Counted from the first letter of the stretch, positions 1 to 10,958 are shown. The stretch: DNA of 64,000 nucleotides from Costus lasius (GCA_027563935.2 CM050449.1:81251178-81315177); one strand, 5' to 3'. A program made the numbers and translations. Notes: generated from the sequence alone by a model not told the origin.

Positions 1-2
1 GC

Positions 3-206
3 GACGGTCCCTATATGGTTCTACGACGGGTCGGCAATAACGCATGTGTCCTCGACCTTCCGGAGGACTCCCTTATCAGCCCTGTCTTCAACGTCGCCGA
101 CCTCTTGCCCTACCACGCGCTCCTTCCCACGGGCGCTCCCTCCATTGACATCAGCCCCGCCGCCGCCACACCCCCCCCCCCCTGCCCTAACCTCTCTAGT
201 CTCTAG
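3..206 (+). pseudogene. C-terminal tail of a Ty3/gypsy polyprotein (element E, cut by window edge)
   Basis: Reading from base 3, the frame gives [20 protein letters not shown] followed by a FNVADLLPY block, which is the SH3-like end of a plant gypsy integrase (the usual pattern is GPF-x-IL-x-KIN-x-NAYVLDLP and FNVADL). The same segment occurs in element D near 18110-18230, so E and D belong to one family. The frame ends at a TAG near 206. Everything upstream lies outside the window, so the state of the rest of E is unknown. The protein would be part of the integrase that inserts element cDNA into host DNA. Family assignment to gypsy is firm. A CRM-like chromovirus lineage is suggested by D's better-preserved RT but is not proven. 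Confidence 0.8.
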
Positions 207-279
207 ATGACGCTTGAAAGGATTCCCTAGGACTGGAAGAAGACTCCCCGCGAAGTTCGACGCAATCGGAGCTCTATAG

Positions 280-800
280 ACCCCGACACGGCCAGGCCAT
301 GTTCCCCGACAAGGCCGTGACACGGTCACCCGGAGACGTGAATGCTGACACAGCCCTTACCACGCCCGTGCTAGCCGCCGGGACGAGTTCAGCGGAACTC
401 AAGCCCAGCAGTCACGGCTATGACAAGAAGCACGGCCATGCCGTGACCAGAACAACATCCCAGCACATCCAGCCCGTGACTAAAGACACGGCCGTGCCCA
501 AACTTTTGGTGGATTTCGGGACATCTGATCATGCCCGTGACGGGAAGCACGCCCAGGCCGTGACCAGCGCAACATCCTAGCATGGCCAACCCGTGACCAA
601 AGACACGGCCGTGCCGAAACTTTCTATGGATTTCGGGGGACCTGATCATGCCCGTGACGGGAGGCACGGCCAGGCCGTAACCAGCTCACCGACAGACGAT
701 GCCCCGGACACCCCCGTGCCTCCGGCCGTGTTCGACCCAGCGCCACTCCATCACGCCTATCACGACAAACACGGCCAGGCCTTGTCTGCCTCGAAACTAT
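280..800 (+). repeat. GC-rich degenerate tandem array in the 3' UTR of E
   Basis: This noncoding stretch repeats blocks such as CCCGTGACYAAAGACACGG, GGATTTCGGG and TGATCATGCCCGTGACGGG, with a period near 117 bp (compare about 474-590 with about 591-700). It is studded with short dyads, for example CACGGC-CAT-GCCGTG at 431-445. The many small open frames are by-products of its GC-rich, stop-poor composition. It sits between the end of pol and the 3' ORF and LTR, the same place as the array in D at 18358-18760. Confidence 0.75.
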
Positions 801-844
801 GCCTAGGTCTAGTTTTTTAGGAACTTTGACGCTCGCAATGGTCT

Positions 845-1111
845 TTGCACCCTCCAGACCATTTTGTGGGAACGATGAGCCCTTCTACCGCCACGACGTG
901 CCCCGTCCGCTCCATGCACGTGCCTTCCCCAACGCAATCGGAGCCCCTTCACCCCATGAACGTCACAAGAGGGCCGCCCCAAGACCCGACATTGGATCAC
1001 TACAACAATCGGGTCCTCAACTCGGCCCATGAGACCACCACCAACACTCATAATCAACCCACGATCAGCCGCTTCTGTTGTTTCATTGTGGCCTGCTCGG
1101 AGATGGTGTAG
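845..1111 (+). CDS. Small 3' ORF of E, partly conserved in D
   Basis: An 88-codon open frame lies between the repeat array and the LTR of E. Its C-terminal part (NRVLNS ... NQPTIS-x-FCCF ... MV, stop) is found again in element D at 18867-19049. Several codon differences there are silent (AAT/AAC, CCC/CCG, AGC/AGT, TGT/TGC), which suggests protein-level constraint in the family's past. No domain is recognised; there is no obvious signal peptide or membrane segment. The N-terminal half is not clearly shared and the start codon is arbitrary. It could be a separate small ORF or a detached C-terminal extension of the polyprotein, such as the extension described for centromeric chromoviruses. The function is unknown. 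Confidence 0.4.
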   Translation: MHPPDHFVGTMSPSTATTCPVRSMHVPSPTQSEPLHPMNVTRGPPQDPTLDHYNNRVLNSAHETTTNTHNQPTISRFCCFIVACSEMV

Positions 1112-1190
1112 CCCACCAACATCGTCCCGTTTAGCGGCCCAATGCCCCAGAACACGCGCTCTATCACTTGGCATCTTCCCCTGCAGTAGT

Positions 1191-1924
1191 TGATAGTTTG
1201 CTTTTAGTTAGTTTCTTTACTTTTCAGGTTGTTAGAAGGTATCTTGACCTTCTTTTAGGTGGTTAAGATTAGTTGTCTTATTCACCAACCCCCTTGTGCA
1301 AATCATGTGAGTCCCCTCTCCCTCTTGATCTATAAAAGAGGGATGAGGTTGTTTGTTTTCCTTAGCTTGGTTGTAGTTGCCTTCCCCCATGCGAAGGCCT
1401 AGGTCCTCCAACTCTGAGAAACTCACCTAGGGTTTTCTCGTCTTTGTACTCTGCAATTTACTGCATTCAATCAAAACACCCGGAGAACCCTCACCGGCGG
1501 CTCGTCCCCCATTCCGCCCCCTCCGCAACACCGATTGGCTTCAAACTTTGGCTACGTCCTCTCCACGTCGCCGAAAACTCACAGCCAGAAGGATCCGCCA
1601 ATGAGGCTGGTGGATCACCGGAATCGGGAGCGTTTCCAATTCCCTAGCCTCCGTCGGACTCCGCCCTATTCCTGGCCCGGTGCGCCGCGATCCAGCGCCG
1701 GAAGCCTACCATCTGTCCGCAGCCGCCACACGACGCTCCAGCCTCCACTGGACTCCGGCCTATTCCCCACCGGGGGAGGATTGATGCAGCGCAAATTCAG
1801 CAAACCCAGCATTCCTGCAACCTGCGCAGCAATCATGGGCGTGACGGCATTCACGCCCAGCCCGTGCTCATCTTGGCCATGGAAAGCACGGCCATGAAAG
1901 GATTCACGGCCAAGCCGTGTTCTT
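1191..1924 (+). mobile_element. LTR of element E, interrupted by solo LTR F
   Basis: Starting at TGATAGTTTGC, the sequence resembles the LTRs of D (from about 12880 and about 19129) in order and content. Shared features are a 'GTTAGAAGGTATCTTGACC'-like block, a CTCTTGATCTATAAAAGAGGG promoter block, GAAGGCCTAGGTC and ATTCAATCAAAA. Similarity fades after about 1480. The far end is not visible because solo LTR F cuts in at 1925, and the continuation may lie at 3409-3593 and 12658-12879. Bases 1840-1917 again contain GGCCATG/CACGGCC dyads like those in E's 3' array. Confidence 0.55.
1331..1338 (+). promoter_or_regulatory. Probable TATA box of the E/D-type LTR
   Basis: TATAAAAG lies inside an inverted repeat, CCCTCTT ... 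AAGAGGG. The same arrangement occurs in D's LTRs (CAATAAAAG near 12975, CTACAAAAG near 19249), where the TATA core has been mutated. A TATA-type core about 140 bp into an LTR is the usual place for a retrotransposon promoter. The start of transcription cannot be read from the sequence. Confidence 0.5.
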
Positions 1925-3408
1925 TGATAGGTATCCGCAAGTGCATGGATTTATCGAAGTAATAAAAAGATTATCATTCCCAACGAGGATCTGGCGGTCA
2001 AGTACCGATTACACGATCAATCTATATCTAGACAAATCAAATCGTGATTTTTGTTTTTGAGAACTTCTAAGTACTATAAAAAGAAACATATATAGTGTTT
2101 TGGCAAAAATCAATTTGGATAAATTCAGGATTCAGGGTTTCACCGTGTTGACAAATATGAATTTAATAAAAATAGATCCTTGAACAGAAAAATATAGTTT
2201 TGAAAGGGATTTTTCCTAAGGTACAGATTACCTCCTCCCGAAGTATAATCCGGTATCTAACTATGCTAACTCCCTACTCTCGTGACAGTTAACATAGTTA
2301 GACCCTTTAAGTTCTATGAAAAATCATATAAATCCTTCGAACGAATCCAAACTATTCCTGTGATTGGATTCGTAGGTTTGACTAGAATAGATCCGACATC
2401 GCGATTCACCTCCCGGTCCTTCTCGCGACGTCTCAAACGCAATAAAACTTGGCCAGAGAATTAAAGCGGGATACATACAATTCTAATCAAATCAAATCTA
2501 TAAAATTCATGTAAAAGATTTGAAACAATATATTGAATCCATAAATCATCAACGGGCTAATCCCCAAATCCCAAAAATATTATTTACACGTTCATGTTCA
2601 TAATAAACAGCATGTTCATCGATGAATTCAACATGTAATCTCTCAAAAGTAGTGCAAAGAGACACTAGAAAGTTAATTAGAACTCTTCCCCTTGATCTGG
2701 TGATGAAGATGAAGCATCAAATCCCCTCCTTTGCATGATCTCTCACCGGAATTTTGCCCTAAAACTGATTTCCGCCGCAGCCACTACAGCTGTCTGTTTT
2801 CGTGCCTCAAAGCCCCGGAAACCCTTCCAAAATCCTTCCTTTTATAGTTTAATCAGTATAGAACCCATCTAGGAAGGTTTCCGGAGAGTTTGGTTCAGTT
2901 CTGGTTCAAATCGGGTTCAAATCGAGTGAAAAACCGAAAAGGCAGACATTTTTACGGTCCGTGATGAGTTTACGGCCACGGCCGTAATTCCTTCTGTGTG
3001 TACAGCACTTAAGTCACAGAAAATTTTACGGCCCGTGATGGATTCATGGGTTCGGCCGTGAAAGTCTCTGTTTATTCCAACACTTAGCCGTTTTCATCCT
3101 CTACTCGAACACGTAATTACGGCCGACCCAAAATTACGGCCAAGGCCGTGAAAGTCTCGTTTTTCACCCTTTTCGCCCCAAATTCGACGTGAAGGCTCGT
3201 GATCTCCTTGGGAATCATGCTTTGGCTTCAAAACTCTCAAAATCCATCATTTTTGTACCTTTTTACCTACATTTTCATAAAAACTAGAAAAAGTAAAGAT
3301 TCCATGCAAAGTAACACAAAAGCACTAAAAATAGCACAAAATCATGCAAATAAGCCCAAAATATGATCTAAAACATAGGCAAAAATACTATATAAATGCA
3401 ACGCATCA
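1925..3408 (-). mobile_element. Solo LTR F, Athila/Tat-type Ty3/gypsy
   Basis: The 1,484-bp segment begins TGATAGGTATCCGCAAGTGC and ends GCAACGCATCA. It is flanked on both sides by TTCTT (1920-1924 and 3409-3413), a perfect 5-bp target duplication. The left end (TCCGCAAGTGCA ... TCGAAGTAATAA ... AACGAGGATC ... TCAAGTACCGA) matches in layout the U5 end of G's LTRs at 40293 and 62629, so it is a minus-strand LTR of a related family. No internal region is present, so the element was probably removed by LTR-LTR recombination. Its U3 carries the dyad array described separately. Confidence 0.85.
2941..3160. repeat. ACGGCC dyad array in U3 of solo LTR F
   Basis: Spaced palindromes occur at 2970-2987 (TTACGGCC, AC, GGCCGTAA: perfect 8-bp arms) and at 3134-3151 (TTACGGCC, AA, GGCCGTGA), with further half-sites such as TTTACGGCCCGTGATGG. 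They are separated by CTTCTG and AAAGTCTC words. The same arrangement occurs in G and D. Confidence 0.7.
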
Positions 3409-3593
3409 TTCTTCTCAGCGGGATTTGGAAAGATGCAGCGTTTTCACCGTCTAGCCAGCCGGAGTATCGCCGGCGATTGAGGCCGAAGCAACAACGGGCG
3501 GCGTGCCCTGTTCCCCACCCTTGCGCGAACGAAGCAATGAAGACAAACAGTGCCCGCATCCAACGGCCCAGATTCAACACCCCCTCATCCAAC
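3409..3593. other. Old sequence between solo LTR F and copia A, no gene
   Basis: This 185-bp remnant was continuous with 12658 onward before copia A inserted (CCAAC at 3589-3593 and again at 12658-12662). It may be part of E's LTR or of the sequence between E and D. No coding, RNA or repeat signal was recognised. Confidence 0.5.
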
Positions 3594-5292
3594 TGAAGAG
3601 TCCCCTTCAAGGGGGAGCGCAAAGGGTTGAAACCCTAAAGGGGGCGCATGTAATTTCCAAGGGGTTTCAACATGAGATCGCATGTAATATATGTTCATAT
3701 GATCAACCTTAAGGAATGTGGAGATCGAAAGAAGATCATACCAAAGCCATCTATTTGGATGGTGTGTTGGAAGCAAAGATCGAAAGGGATCTTCTCCAAA
3801 GATGAAGCACACAAGATGAGGAATGGCTTCTCCTTGTCGTCTTTGTGCTAGCAAAGCTTCAAGGGGTCCTTTGCGTGGAGGAAGTTTGAGATGCGAGAAC
3901 AAGCTTCTCCTTGGACGAAAAACCTTCCCTTCTTCTCGTCAATCCTTCACTCACGAGAGTGCAAGCAAGCCACAAGAGAAGAGGGGAACGTATTTGCGTT
4001 TTGGCGTTGAGAGGAATCGGCATTGATGACTTTCCATAAATGGAACATCATTAAGCCATACGCTCATGCCAACCCAAAAACGCTTACTAGCATTGAACCA
4101 AGCGTTCACCTTTGTGAACCGGTTCAAGCCAAAACGTCCCAATCGAATTTGGTTCATAAACCAAATCAAAATAGCTCAAGCCATTTGGTCTAGACCATAG
4201 TAAACCCTAAGGTTTTAGATCTAACCGTTCATCTCTTTGATGCTCTTGATCTCACTGATCCAGCATCAATCCTCTCGATCGAAGCTTACCGATCTCAAGC
4301 CCTAATCAATCAAACATGATCAGACCAGATCTCACTTACAATCAGAGTTTAAACTCCTTTAAACTGAACCCAAACAATTCAGTCCACACGATCTGACTTA
4401 AGCAAGCCATATCATCGAATTGTGCGACCCTAAGGGTTTTCTTTAAATGTCGGTAACGATAACTTACGTTATCACGATCAGTGAGGGGTATCTAGCAACA
4501 CATCACTGTCTCCCGATATAAAGGAAAGAGTCTTCCAAGACTACACCCAAACCACAGCACAAGTGTGAATCCACTTCACTAGGCATACATGTTTCCTTTG
4601 CCACTGGATGTTCTTATTGGACAAGAGTGTCAAGCCTGTAGCTCCAATATGATGAGCATGATTAGATCAGATGAACATAGTCACCTGGGTATGGCCATAC
4701 ACTTTCTCAATCATCTCATTTAAGGGGGCCCCTTTAGAACATCACACTCCAATCAAGGAGACGGCAATCCTATATCTATCACTAGTGTCCTAACCTGACT
4801 CATGATCATTATCCAAGATAGTCTATAACCATTATGTTTCAAATGACATTGAACTACCTCAAAACAATGACAATCATCATTTAGAAACACAAGTGATCTC
4901 AAGTCAGAGGACATGTGCCACTTGTTGCATACAAGGATTATTCACATTGTGACAAGCAATTGAATATCCTAGTAGGGTCTGTCCAGTACATCCAATGCAC
5001 CCATGAGTCTACATCTTATTCCATGCTCGAAGCATCCTATAAGATTAGAACACATATTAGTCTCAATCATATCAAGGCTGTCTCATGTTCACCAAGATAT
5101 CTCGACTAAGGACATTACAGCATGTCAGCCTAGCTGAACAGCATTGAGACATTATTCAGAGGCACACTTATTGCAGCAGACAATGTAACATACTGAATAA
5201 CAACCATTGCCTTTATAAACATAAGAGTTTATACATGATACTGATACAATCCCAAGGCCTCAAACATTAGCCTTTAAGGGCATACCCCAACA
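3594..5292 (-). repeat. 3' LTR of element A
   Basis: On the plus strand it runs from TGAAGAGTCCCC to CATACCCCAACA; in element sense it begins TGTTGGGGTATG and ends GGACTCTTCA. It matches 10959-12657 over its whole length with no indels. It includes a hairpin (GATAAC/GTTATC type) near 4458-4475. Short open frames in it recur in every LTR copy and are not genes. Confidence 0.95.
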
Positions 5293-5305
5293 ATCTCCCA
5301 CTTGC
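5293..5305 (-). other. Polypurine tract of element A
   Basis: In element sense the sequence next to the 3' LTR reads GCAAGTGGGAGAT, directly followed by TGTTGGGG. This is the expected primer site for plus-strand DNA synthesis. Confidence 0.85.
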
Positions 5306-5312
5306 ACTTAAT

Positions 5313-8300
5313 CTAATGGTTGAGAAATCTCAAACCCATATTATTACAGTGCTTCTCATGCTTCTGCTGCGCCAGAGGCTTGGTAAGCGGGTCAGCCAGA
5401 TTGTCATCTGTATGAACCTTGCAGATTTTGATCTCGCCACGATCAATGATCTCCCGGATCAAGTGAAACCGTCTCTGTATGTGCTTGGACTTCTGGTGCG
5501 ACCGTGGTTCCTTTGCTTGTGCTATTGCTCTAGTGTTATCACAGAAGATAACCAAAGGATCTGCACTCGAAGGAACGACACCAAGTTCCTGAATGAACTT
5601 ACGAATCCACACTGCCTCCTTGGATGCTTCCGAGGCTGCAACATACTCGGCTTCTGTTGTGGAATCAGCAACAATAGACTGTTTGAAACTTTTCCACACC
5701 ACTGCTCCACCATTCAAGCTAAAAACATAGCCTGATTGCGATCGGAAATCATCCTGGTCCGACTGGAACGAAGCGTCAGTATATCCTTCAATACTGAGTT
5801 CTTCCTGACCACCATATATCAAGAACATATCTTTGGTCCTCCGCAGATATTTCAAAATGTTCTTGACTGCAATCCAGTGTGCCTGACCTGGATTACTTTG
5901 GAACCGACTGGTCACGCTTAACCCGTAAGCGACGTCTGGGCGAGTACACAACATCGCATACATAATGGATCCAATAGCCGAAGCATAAGGCGTATTGTCC
6001 ATTTCATCTTTCTCAGTCTGTGTTTGTGGACACTGACTCTTCGAAAGATTCAGACCATGTCTGACTGGAAGATATCCTCTTTTAGAATTCTCTAAATGGA
6101 ATCTCTCCAGGACTTTATCGATGTAAGTACTCTGGCACAGCCCGAGAAGCCTCTTAGATCTATCCCTGTAGATCTTCACACCTAATACATAGGCTGCTTC
6201 TCCTAAATCTTTCATCTGGAAACATTTTCCTAACCATGCTTTAACAGCATGCAGTTCAGGAATATCGTTTCCAATGATTAAGATATCATCGACGTAGAGG
6301 ACTAGGAAAGTAATCACGCTCCCACTAAACCTCTTATATACACACGGGTCATCTTCGTTCTTGATGAAACCAAACTCACAGATTGATTCATCAAAACGAA
6401 TATTCCAGCTTCTAGATGCTTGTTTAAGTCCATAAATGGACTTCTTTAACTTGCATATTTTATGACGATCTGATGGACTAGTGAAACCTTCAGGTTGTGT
6501 CATATACACATCCTCATCCAGTTTTCCATTAAGGAAAGCGGTCTTCACATCCATCTGCCAGATCTCATAATCATAATATGCTGCTATCGCGAAAAGAATC
6601 CGAATAGACTTAAACATGGCTACAGGAGAAAAAGTTTCATCATAATCTATCCCGTAGATTTGTTTGAAACCTTTCGCAACTAGCCTGCCTTTATAGGTAA
6701 CCACGTTACCATCCATGTCAATCTTCTTCTTGAAGATCCATTTACAGCCTATAGGGATTACTCCCGAAGGCGGATCAACCAAATCCCAGACTTGGTTATC
6801 TGACATGGAGTCCATTTCGGCTCGCATAGCTTCAAGCCATCTAGCTGACTCCGGTCCACTGACCGCATCCGCATAAGTGAGGGGTTCATCATTTTCAATG
6901 ATGTAGACTCCGTCATAGCGCTCAGGCTGTCGACGGATCCTTCCCGATCTACGCGGTTCCCGTGATATCTGAGCCTCAGGTTGTTCAATAACCTGATCTA
7001 CCGGCTCAGGCTCATCCAACTGTGCTTGACTACTTTGTCCTTCCTCTGGATTCTCATCCAGCTTTATTTCTCTCCCACTGGCTTCTTGCAGAAGAAATTC
7101 CTTCTCAAGAAAAACTACCGTCCGAGCAACAAATACTTTGTTCTCTTTGGGATCGTAGAAATAATAACCCTTAGTTTCCTTAGGGTATCCAACAAAGACA
7201 CATTTCTCAGATCTGCTCTCTAGTTTCCCAGAGGCGAGCTTTTTGACATAAGCCTCGCAACCCCAGATCTTAACAAATGTCAAGCTCGGCTGTTTCCCAT
7301 ACCATAGCTCATATGGAGTCTTAGAAACTGCCTTGGATGGCACTCGGTTTAGTACCTTTGCAGCTGTTTCCAGTGCAAATCCCCAAAAGGAGTAAGGTAG
7401 AGTAGCCTGACTCATCATAGAACGAACCATATCTAGTAAGGTTCTGTTCCTCCTCTCGGACACACCATTCCATTGCGGTGTTCCTGGCGGAGTGAGCTGT
7501 GAGATAATCCCACACTCCTTCAGATAGTCAGTAAACTCTCGACTTAGGTATTCACCACCTCGATCTGAACGAAGTGCCTTGATATTTCGGCCTAGCTGAT
7601 TCTGTACTTCATTCTTGAACTCTTTGAACTTGTCAAAAGATTCACTCTTATGTCTCATTAAATAGACATACCCATATCTACTGAAATCATCAGTAAAGGT
7701 AATGAAGTATGAATAGCCACCTCTGGCATGTTTACTAAATGGCCCACACACATCACTGTGTATAAGGTCAAGTAAACCTGAAGCCCTTTGACCTTGGTGA
7801 GAAAAAGGAGCCTTCGTCATTTTACCCATTAAACAAGCTTTGCATGTATCAATCTCCTCACAGGAGAAAGATCCCAGCAGTCCATGATCATGCAACCGCT
7901 TAATGCGTTTCTTGTTAATATGGCCTAAACGACTATGCCATAGCAAGGTGCTGTCATCAGCATACTTGGCTTTCTTATTATCAATGTTTTGTATAGAACA
8001 TTCCATGTCCAACATGAATAACCCATTGTTAATTGATCCAGAAGCATAAACAATATTATCATAAGACAGAACACACTTTGAAATATTGCATTCAAAGGCA
8101 AATCCTTTCCTGACAAGAGCAGGAATAGAGATAATATTTTTCGTAATACTTGGAACAAAATAACAATTGTCAAGTTCTAGTACAAGTCCAGATGGTAATG
8201 AGATGTAATAAACCCCTACAGCAACAGCAGCAACCCGTGCCCCGTTTCCAACTCGTAGGTCCACCTCATGCTGTCCCACCTGCCTTCTTCTCTTGAGTTC

Positions 8301-9197
8301 CTGTACATTTGAACAAATGTGAACTCCACATGCAGTGTCCAACACCCATGAAATAGAAGAAGAAGATATCATGACCTCAGTCACAAATATACCTGAGCCA
8401 GAAGCGATGCTTCCCTTCTTGTCTCCTTGGAGCGCTTTACAGTCCTTTTTCCAGTGACCCAACTGGCCACAGTGGAAACATCTGTTGTCCTTCGACCGCT
8501 TCACCTTTTGTTTCAGAGCCTTGCTGTAGTTCTTGACAGGGGCCTTGCCCTTCTTCCCCTTCTTCTTGTTCCTGGAAGGGAACATCAAGACAGAGGTTGA
8601 AGGCTTTCCCTTCAGAGTCTCCTCCGTAGTCAAGAGCATATTCAGCAACTCTGCCGGAGTATAGTCGATCTTGTTCATATTAAAATTAATAATGAACGCA
8701 TCGAAGGAGGCCGGGAGAGACTGCAGAATAATGTCAACAGCAAGCTCCTGATTGATGGTATGCCCCAGTTTTTCTAGAGCCTCCTTGTGCCCAATCATCT
8801 TGAGCACATGAGCTCCCACTGGACTCCCTTCAGTCAGTTTGCTCTGAAAGAAAAGCTTGGTCAGATTATAGCGTTCAGTCCTCGCCTGTGCAACATACAG
8901 CATCTTGAGGTTTGCTATAATTTCTATAGCAGACATATCCTCATGCTGACGCTGCAGCGGTGGCGTCATAGACGCTAGCATCAGGCAAGCAACATCAATG
9001 CTATCATTGACATGCTTTTCATAGGCATTGCGAACCGCCCTTGCGGCGTTCGCAGCGGGTTGAGGCGGTATAGCCGTCTCGAGGACATACAGTTTCCTCT
9101 CAGCCTTAAGAACGATCTTAAGGTGTCCGAACCAGTCTGAGAAGTTTGGCCCAGCAAACTTCTCCCTTTCCAGTAGGGATCGCACATTGAAGCTCAT
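5313..9197 (-). CDS. gag-pol: Intact copia gag-pol polyprotein of element A
   Basis: A 1,294-aa single frame. Gag occupies about residues 1-235, followed by a basic KKKGKKGK stretch and a zinc knuckle CFHCGQLGHWKKDC at about 240-253. The protease has WVLDTACG, with the catalytic Asp near 287. The integrase follows with its HHCC finger (His about 421, CKAC about 452-455), then TFTDDFSRYG, LRSDRGGEY and GVSERRNR, which supply the D, D and E. RT has YVDDILIIGND at about 968. RNase H ends the protein (GYTDAS, STTEAEY, FCDNT). Integrase ahead of RT defines the copia order. The start was chosen because all three family copies begin at the same MSFNVRSL. One oddity is FCDNTR where B and C have FCDNTG beside an RNase H aspartate. 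No frame break is seen. Confidence 0.95.
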   Translation of the reverse strand: MSFNVRSLLEREKFAGPNFSDWFGHLKIVLKAERKLYVLETAIPPQPAANAARAVRNAYEKHVNDSIDVACLMLASMTPPLQRQHEDMSAIEIIANLKMLYVAQARTERYNLTKLFFQSKLTEGSPVGAHVLKMIGHKEALEKLGHTINQELAVDIILQSLPASFDAFIINFNMNKIDYTPAELLNMLLTTEETLKGKPSTSVLMFPSRNKKKGKKGKAPVKNYSKALKQKVKRSKDNRCFHCGQLGHWKKDCKALQGDKKGSIASGSGIFVTEVMISSSSISWVLDTACGVHICSNVQELKRRRQVGQHEVDLRVGNGARVAAVAVGVYYISLPSGLVLELDNCYFVPSITKNIISIPALVRKGFAFECNISKCVLSYDNIVYASGSINNGLFMLDMECSIQNIDNKKAKYADDSTLLWHSRLGHINKKRIKRLHDHGLLGSFSCEEIDTCKACLMGKMTKAPFSHQGQRASGLLDLIHSDVCGPFSKHARGGYSYFITFTDDFSRYGYVYLMRHKSESFDKFKEFKNEVQNQLGRNIKALRSDRGGEYLSREFTDYLKECGIISQLTPPGTPQWNGVSERRNRTLLDMVRSMMSQATLPYSFWGFALETAAKVLNRVPSKAVSKTPYELWYGKQPSLTFVKIWGCEAYVKKLASGKLESRSEKCVFVGYPKETKGYYFYDPKENKVFVARTVVFLEKEFLLQEASGREIKLDENPEEGQSSQAQLDEPEPVDQVIEQPEAQISREPRRSGRIRRQPERYDGVYIIENDEPLTYADAVSGPESARWLEAMRAEMDSMSDNQVWDLVDPPSGVIPIGCKWIFKKKIDMDGNVVTYKGRLVAKGFKQIYGIDYDETFSPVAMFKSIRILFAIAAYYDYEIWQMDVKTAFLNGKLDEDVYMTQPEGFTSPSDRHKICKLKKSIYGLKQASRSWNIRFDESICEFGFIKNEDDPCVYKRFSGSVITFLVLYVDDILIIGNDIPELHAVKAWLGKCFQMKDLGEAAYVLGVKIYRDRSKRLLGLCQSTYIDKVLERFHLENSKRGYLPVRHGLNLSKSQCPQTQTEKDEMDNTPYASAIGSIMYAMLCTRPDVAYGLSVTSRFQSNPGQAHWIAVKNILKYLRRTKDMFLIYGGQEELSIEGYTDASFQSDQDDFRSQSGYVFSLNGGAVVWKSFKQSIVADSTTEAEYVAASEASKEAVWIRKFIQELGVVPSSADPLVIFCDNTRAIAQAKEPRSHQKSKHIQRRFHLIREIIDRGEIKICKVHTDDNLADPLTKPLAQQKHEKHCNNMGLRFLNH

Positions 9198-10940
9198 GGT
9201 GTTCGTTGCTGCAGGAATCTACAACAATGCAAGAACAGCAAGGTCAGTATCAATGTTTAGAATCAATCCAGGACTTAAGAAAGATTCTTTTCTCACTATT
9301 TTATCTGACTAAAAAATCCATTAAACAGTCCGAAAGAGTAACACTCTTTTAGTGAGATGGGATCCAAATTTCACACTTGGTCTCCGCGTCCCGCTCAGGC
9401 GAGATAAGATGCACAGAGAGTACAAGCACTAATTTCTGGTAGGCAGTCCCTGCCAATCGTCAACCCGTGCGATTCCCCTTCATCTGGGCAATCCAGCCGA
9501 CTGTGCCAACTGAGTTGGTACAACACAGTCTCTGATCCCGCAGATGGCTGCCTCCATGTGCTACCATATGCTCCACATATGTAGCCTACATGGTCAAGCT
9601 GACCTGACCTACTCCCTGGACCACCACGTGCTATGCTGAGCAACGAGAAGCGATAAATCCCTTCTCTGTAACACGCAGGTGAAATCGCACACCGTCTGAA
9701 GATAGATGGACATGCCCACTGAGTGGGTACAACACGGCTCCAACGATAGTCAGAACAGTGAGGTTTCGCGTCAGAAGGCTTACGAGCTTGATATTTTAGC
9801 GTTGGATTTTAACGGTCTTTTATCTTCTTAACTATCATGCAAACCCTATGGTGATAGCAGAAGATAAATAAATCATGCAATTCTAATTATAAACGGTAAG
9901 TAGAAAGCATGCTGATCTTATGTGGTAAAAGCCCATTAACCCTAAGTAAGACCTTAAGTTATCTTAAGTCTTCACTTGCTTCTTGGGTCTTTTGCCTCTC
10001 ATCTGGCCCAGACCAGGGCCCAAGCGCCCTCTGCAGCTCAGGTGCGCCCACCAGCTGCTTGCGCCTTGCTATGTGTGCTTTGAGCTCTTGTCAGATTAAA
10101 AGTACATTTTAATCTATCTAGACAAGTTTGACACGTAGGTCAATTATACAATAAATTAATTAAAATGTGATGCGCAGATCACAAATATATAATTTACAAT
10201 TTAAGCCAGGCTCGCAGGCCCCAGCACAGCACACATAAACACGGGCAGCCCACATAAGAATAAATAAACAAGCACATGGCATCCACACAACATGTGATCC
10301 ATCAAACAAGAAAATAAAATTTTGAAAACCCATTGGCATCATTTTAATTTTCTTATGTGCCCTTACAACCTTACAATGGTCCATTGATAGGGATCCACTC
10401 ATTCATCTAGTCAGATCCACTGCCCTTGCATGCACCAAGTCCTAACTGACTTGAGTTGACCTAATGGTCAACCATGAATGCGCAAAGGGCTGAACAACCC
10501 TCATGAGTTTCGGCAAGCGGGTGTGACCCCGGGCCTAACTCATGTGTGTTCAGTAGCCGTCTCAACCAGACCTCGCTACACGCCCTTGATGCAGTCGACC
10601 TATAGCCACCTCGTGCTTGCGCACAGGTGCTATCTGGTCAACCCATCTAGGCTGTCAGATGGTCTGATCAGACTATTTGGATCCTTCCTAGAAGATGACT
10701 TCAACCCCATCAACCCATCTAAGGGTTTAAAGTAGGGCCTTAGATCTAGATGAGGCACGCATGATCTTTTGTTTTGTCAAAAACAACATGTAAGAAGCGC
10801 CAACAAACATGCGCCATCCACAACTAAACATACATTTAAGTTCTTAAACTAGCATGTAGTTATTCGGCATGTTATTAGATCTAAGCTTAGCAAACGCAAA
10901 CATGGATCACATGTAGGCAATCAAATGAACATACATAGAA
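9198..10940 (-). other. Long untranslated leader of element A with conserved palindromes
   Basis: About 1.74 kb between PBS and gag holds no long frame. It contains structural signals shared with B and C: AAAGAGT-AAC-ACTCTTT at 9333-9349, CCAACTGAGTTGG at 9506-9518 and CCCACTGAGTGGG at 9715-9727. In BARE/Angela-type elements the leader carries dimerisation and packaging signals; that role here is inferred. Confidence 0.7.
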
Positions 10941-10956
10941 CCTAGCTCTGATACCA
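10941..10956 (-). other. Primer binding site of element A (tRNA-iMet type)
   Basis: In element sense it reads TGGTATCAGAGCTAGG, two bases after the 5' LTR end (TTCA, AT, then the site). This matches the common plant initiator-Met primer site. Confidence 0.9.
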
Positions 10957-10958
10957 AT

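Noticed and set aside
809..1174. 121-codon minus-strand frame opposite E's 3' ORF
   Set aside because: Antisense to the frame conserved in D; it has no counterpart in D's minus strand.
4915..5109. 64-codon frame repeated at 12280, 22303 and 35666
   Set aside because: Present in every LTR copy because the DNA is repeated. No codon-level conservation beyond the DNA identity, and the frame includes the conserved LTR end.
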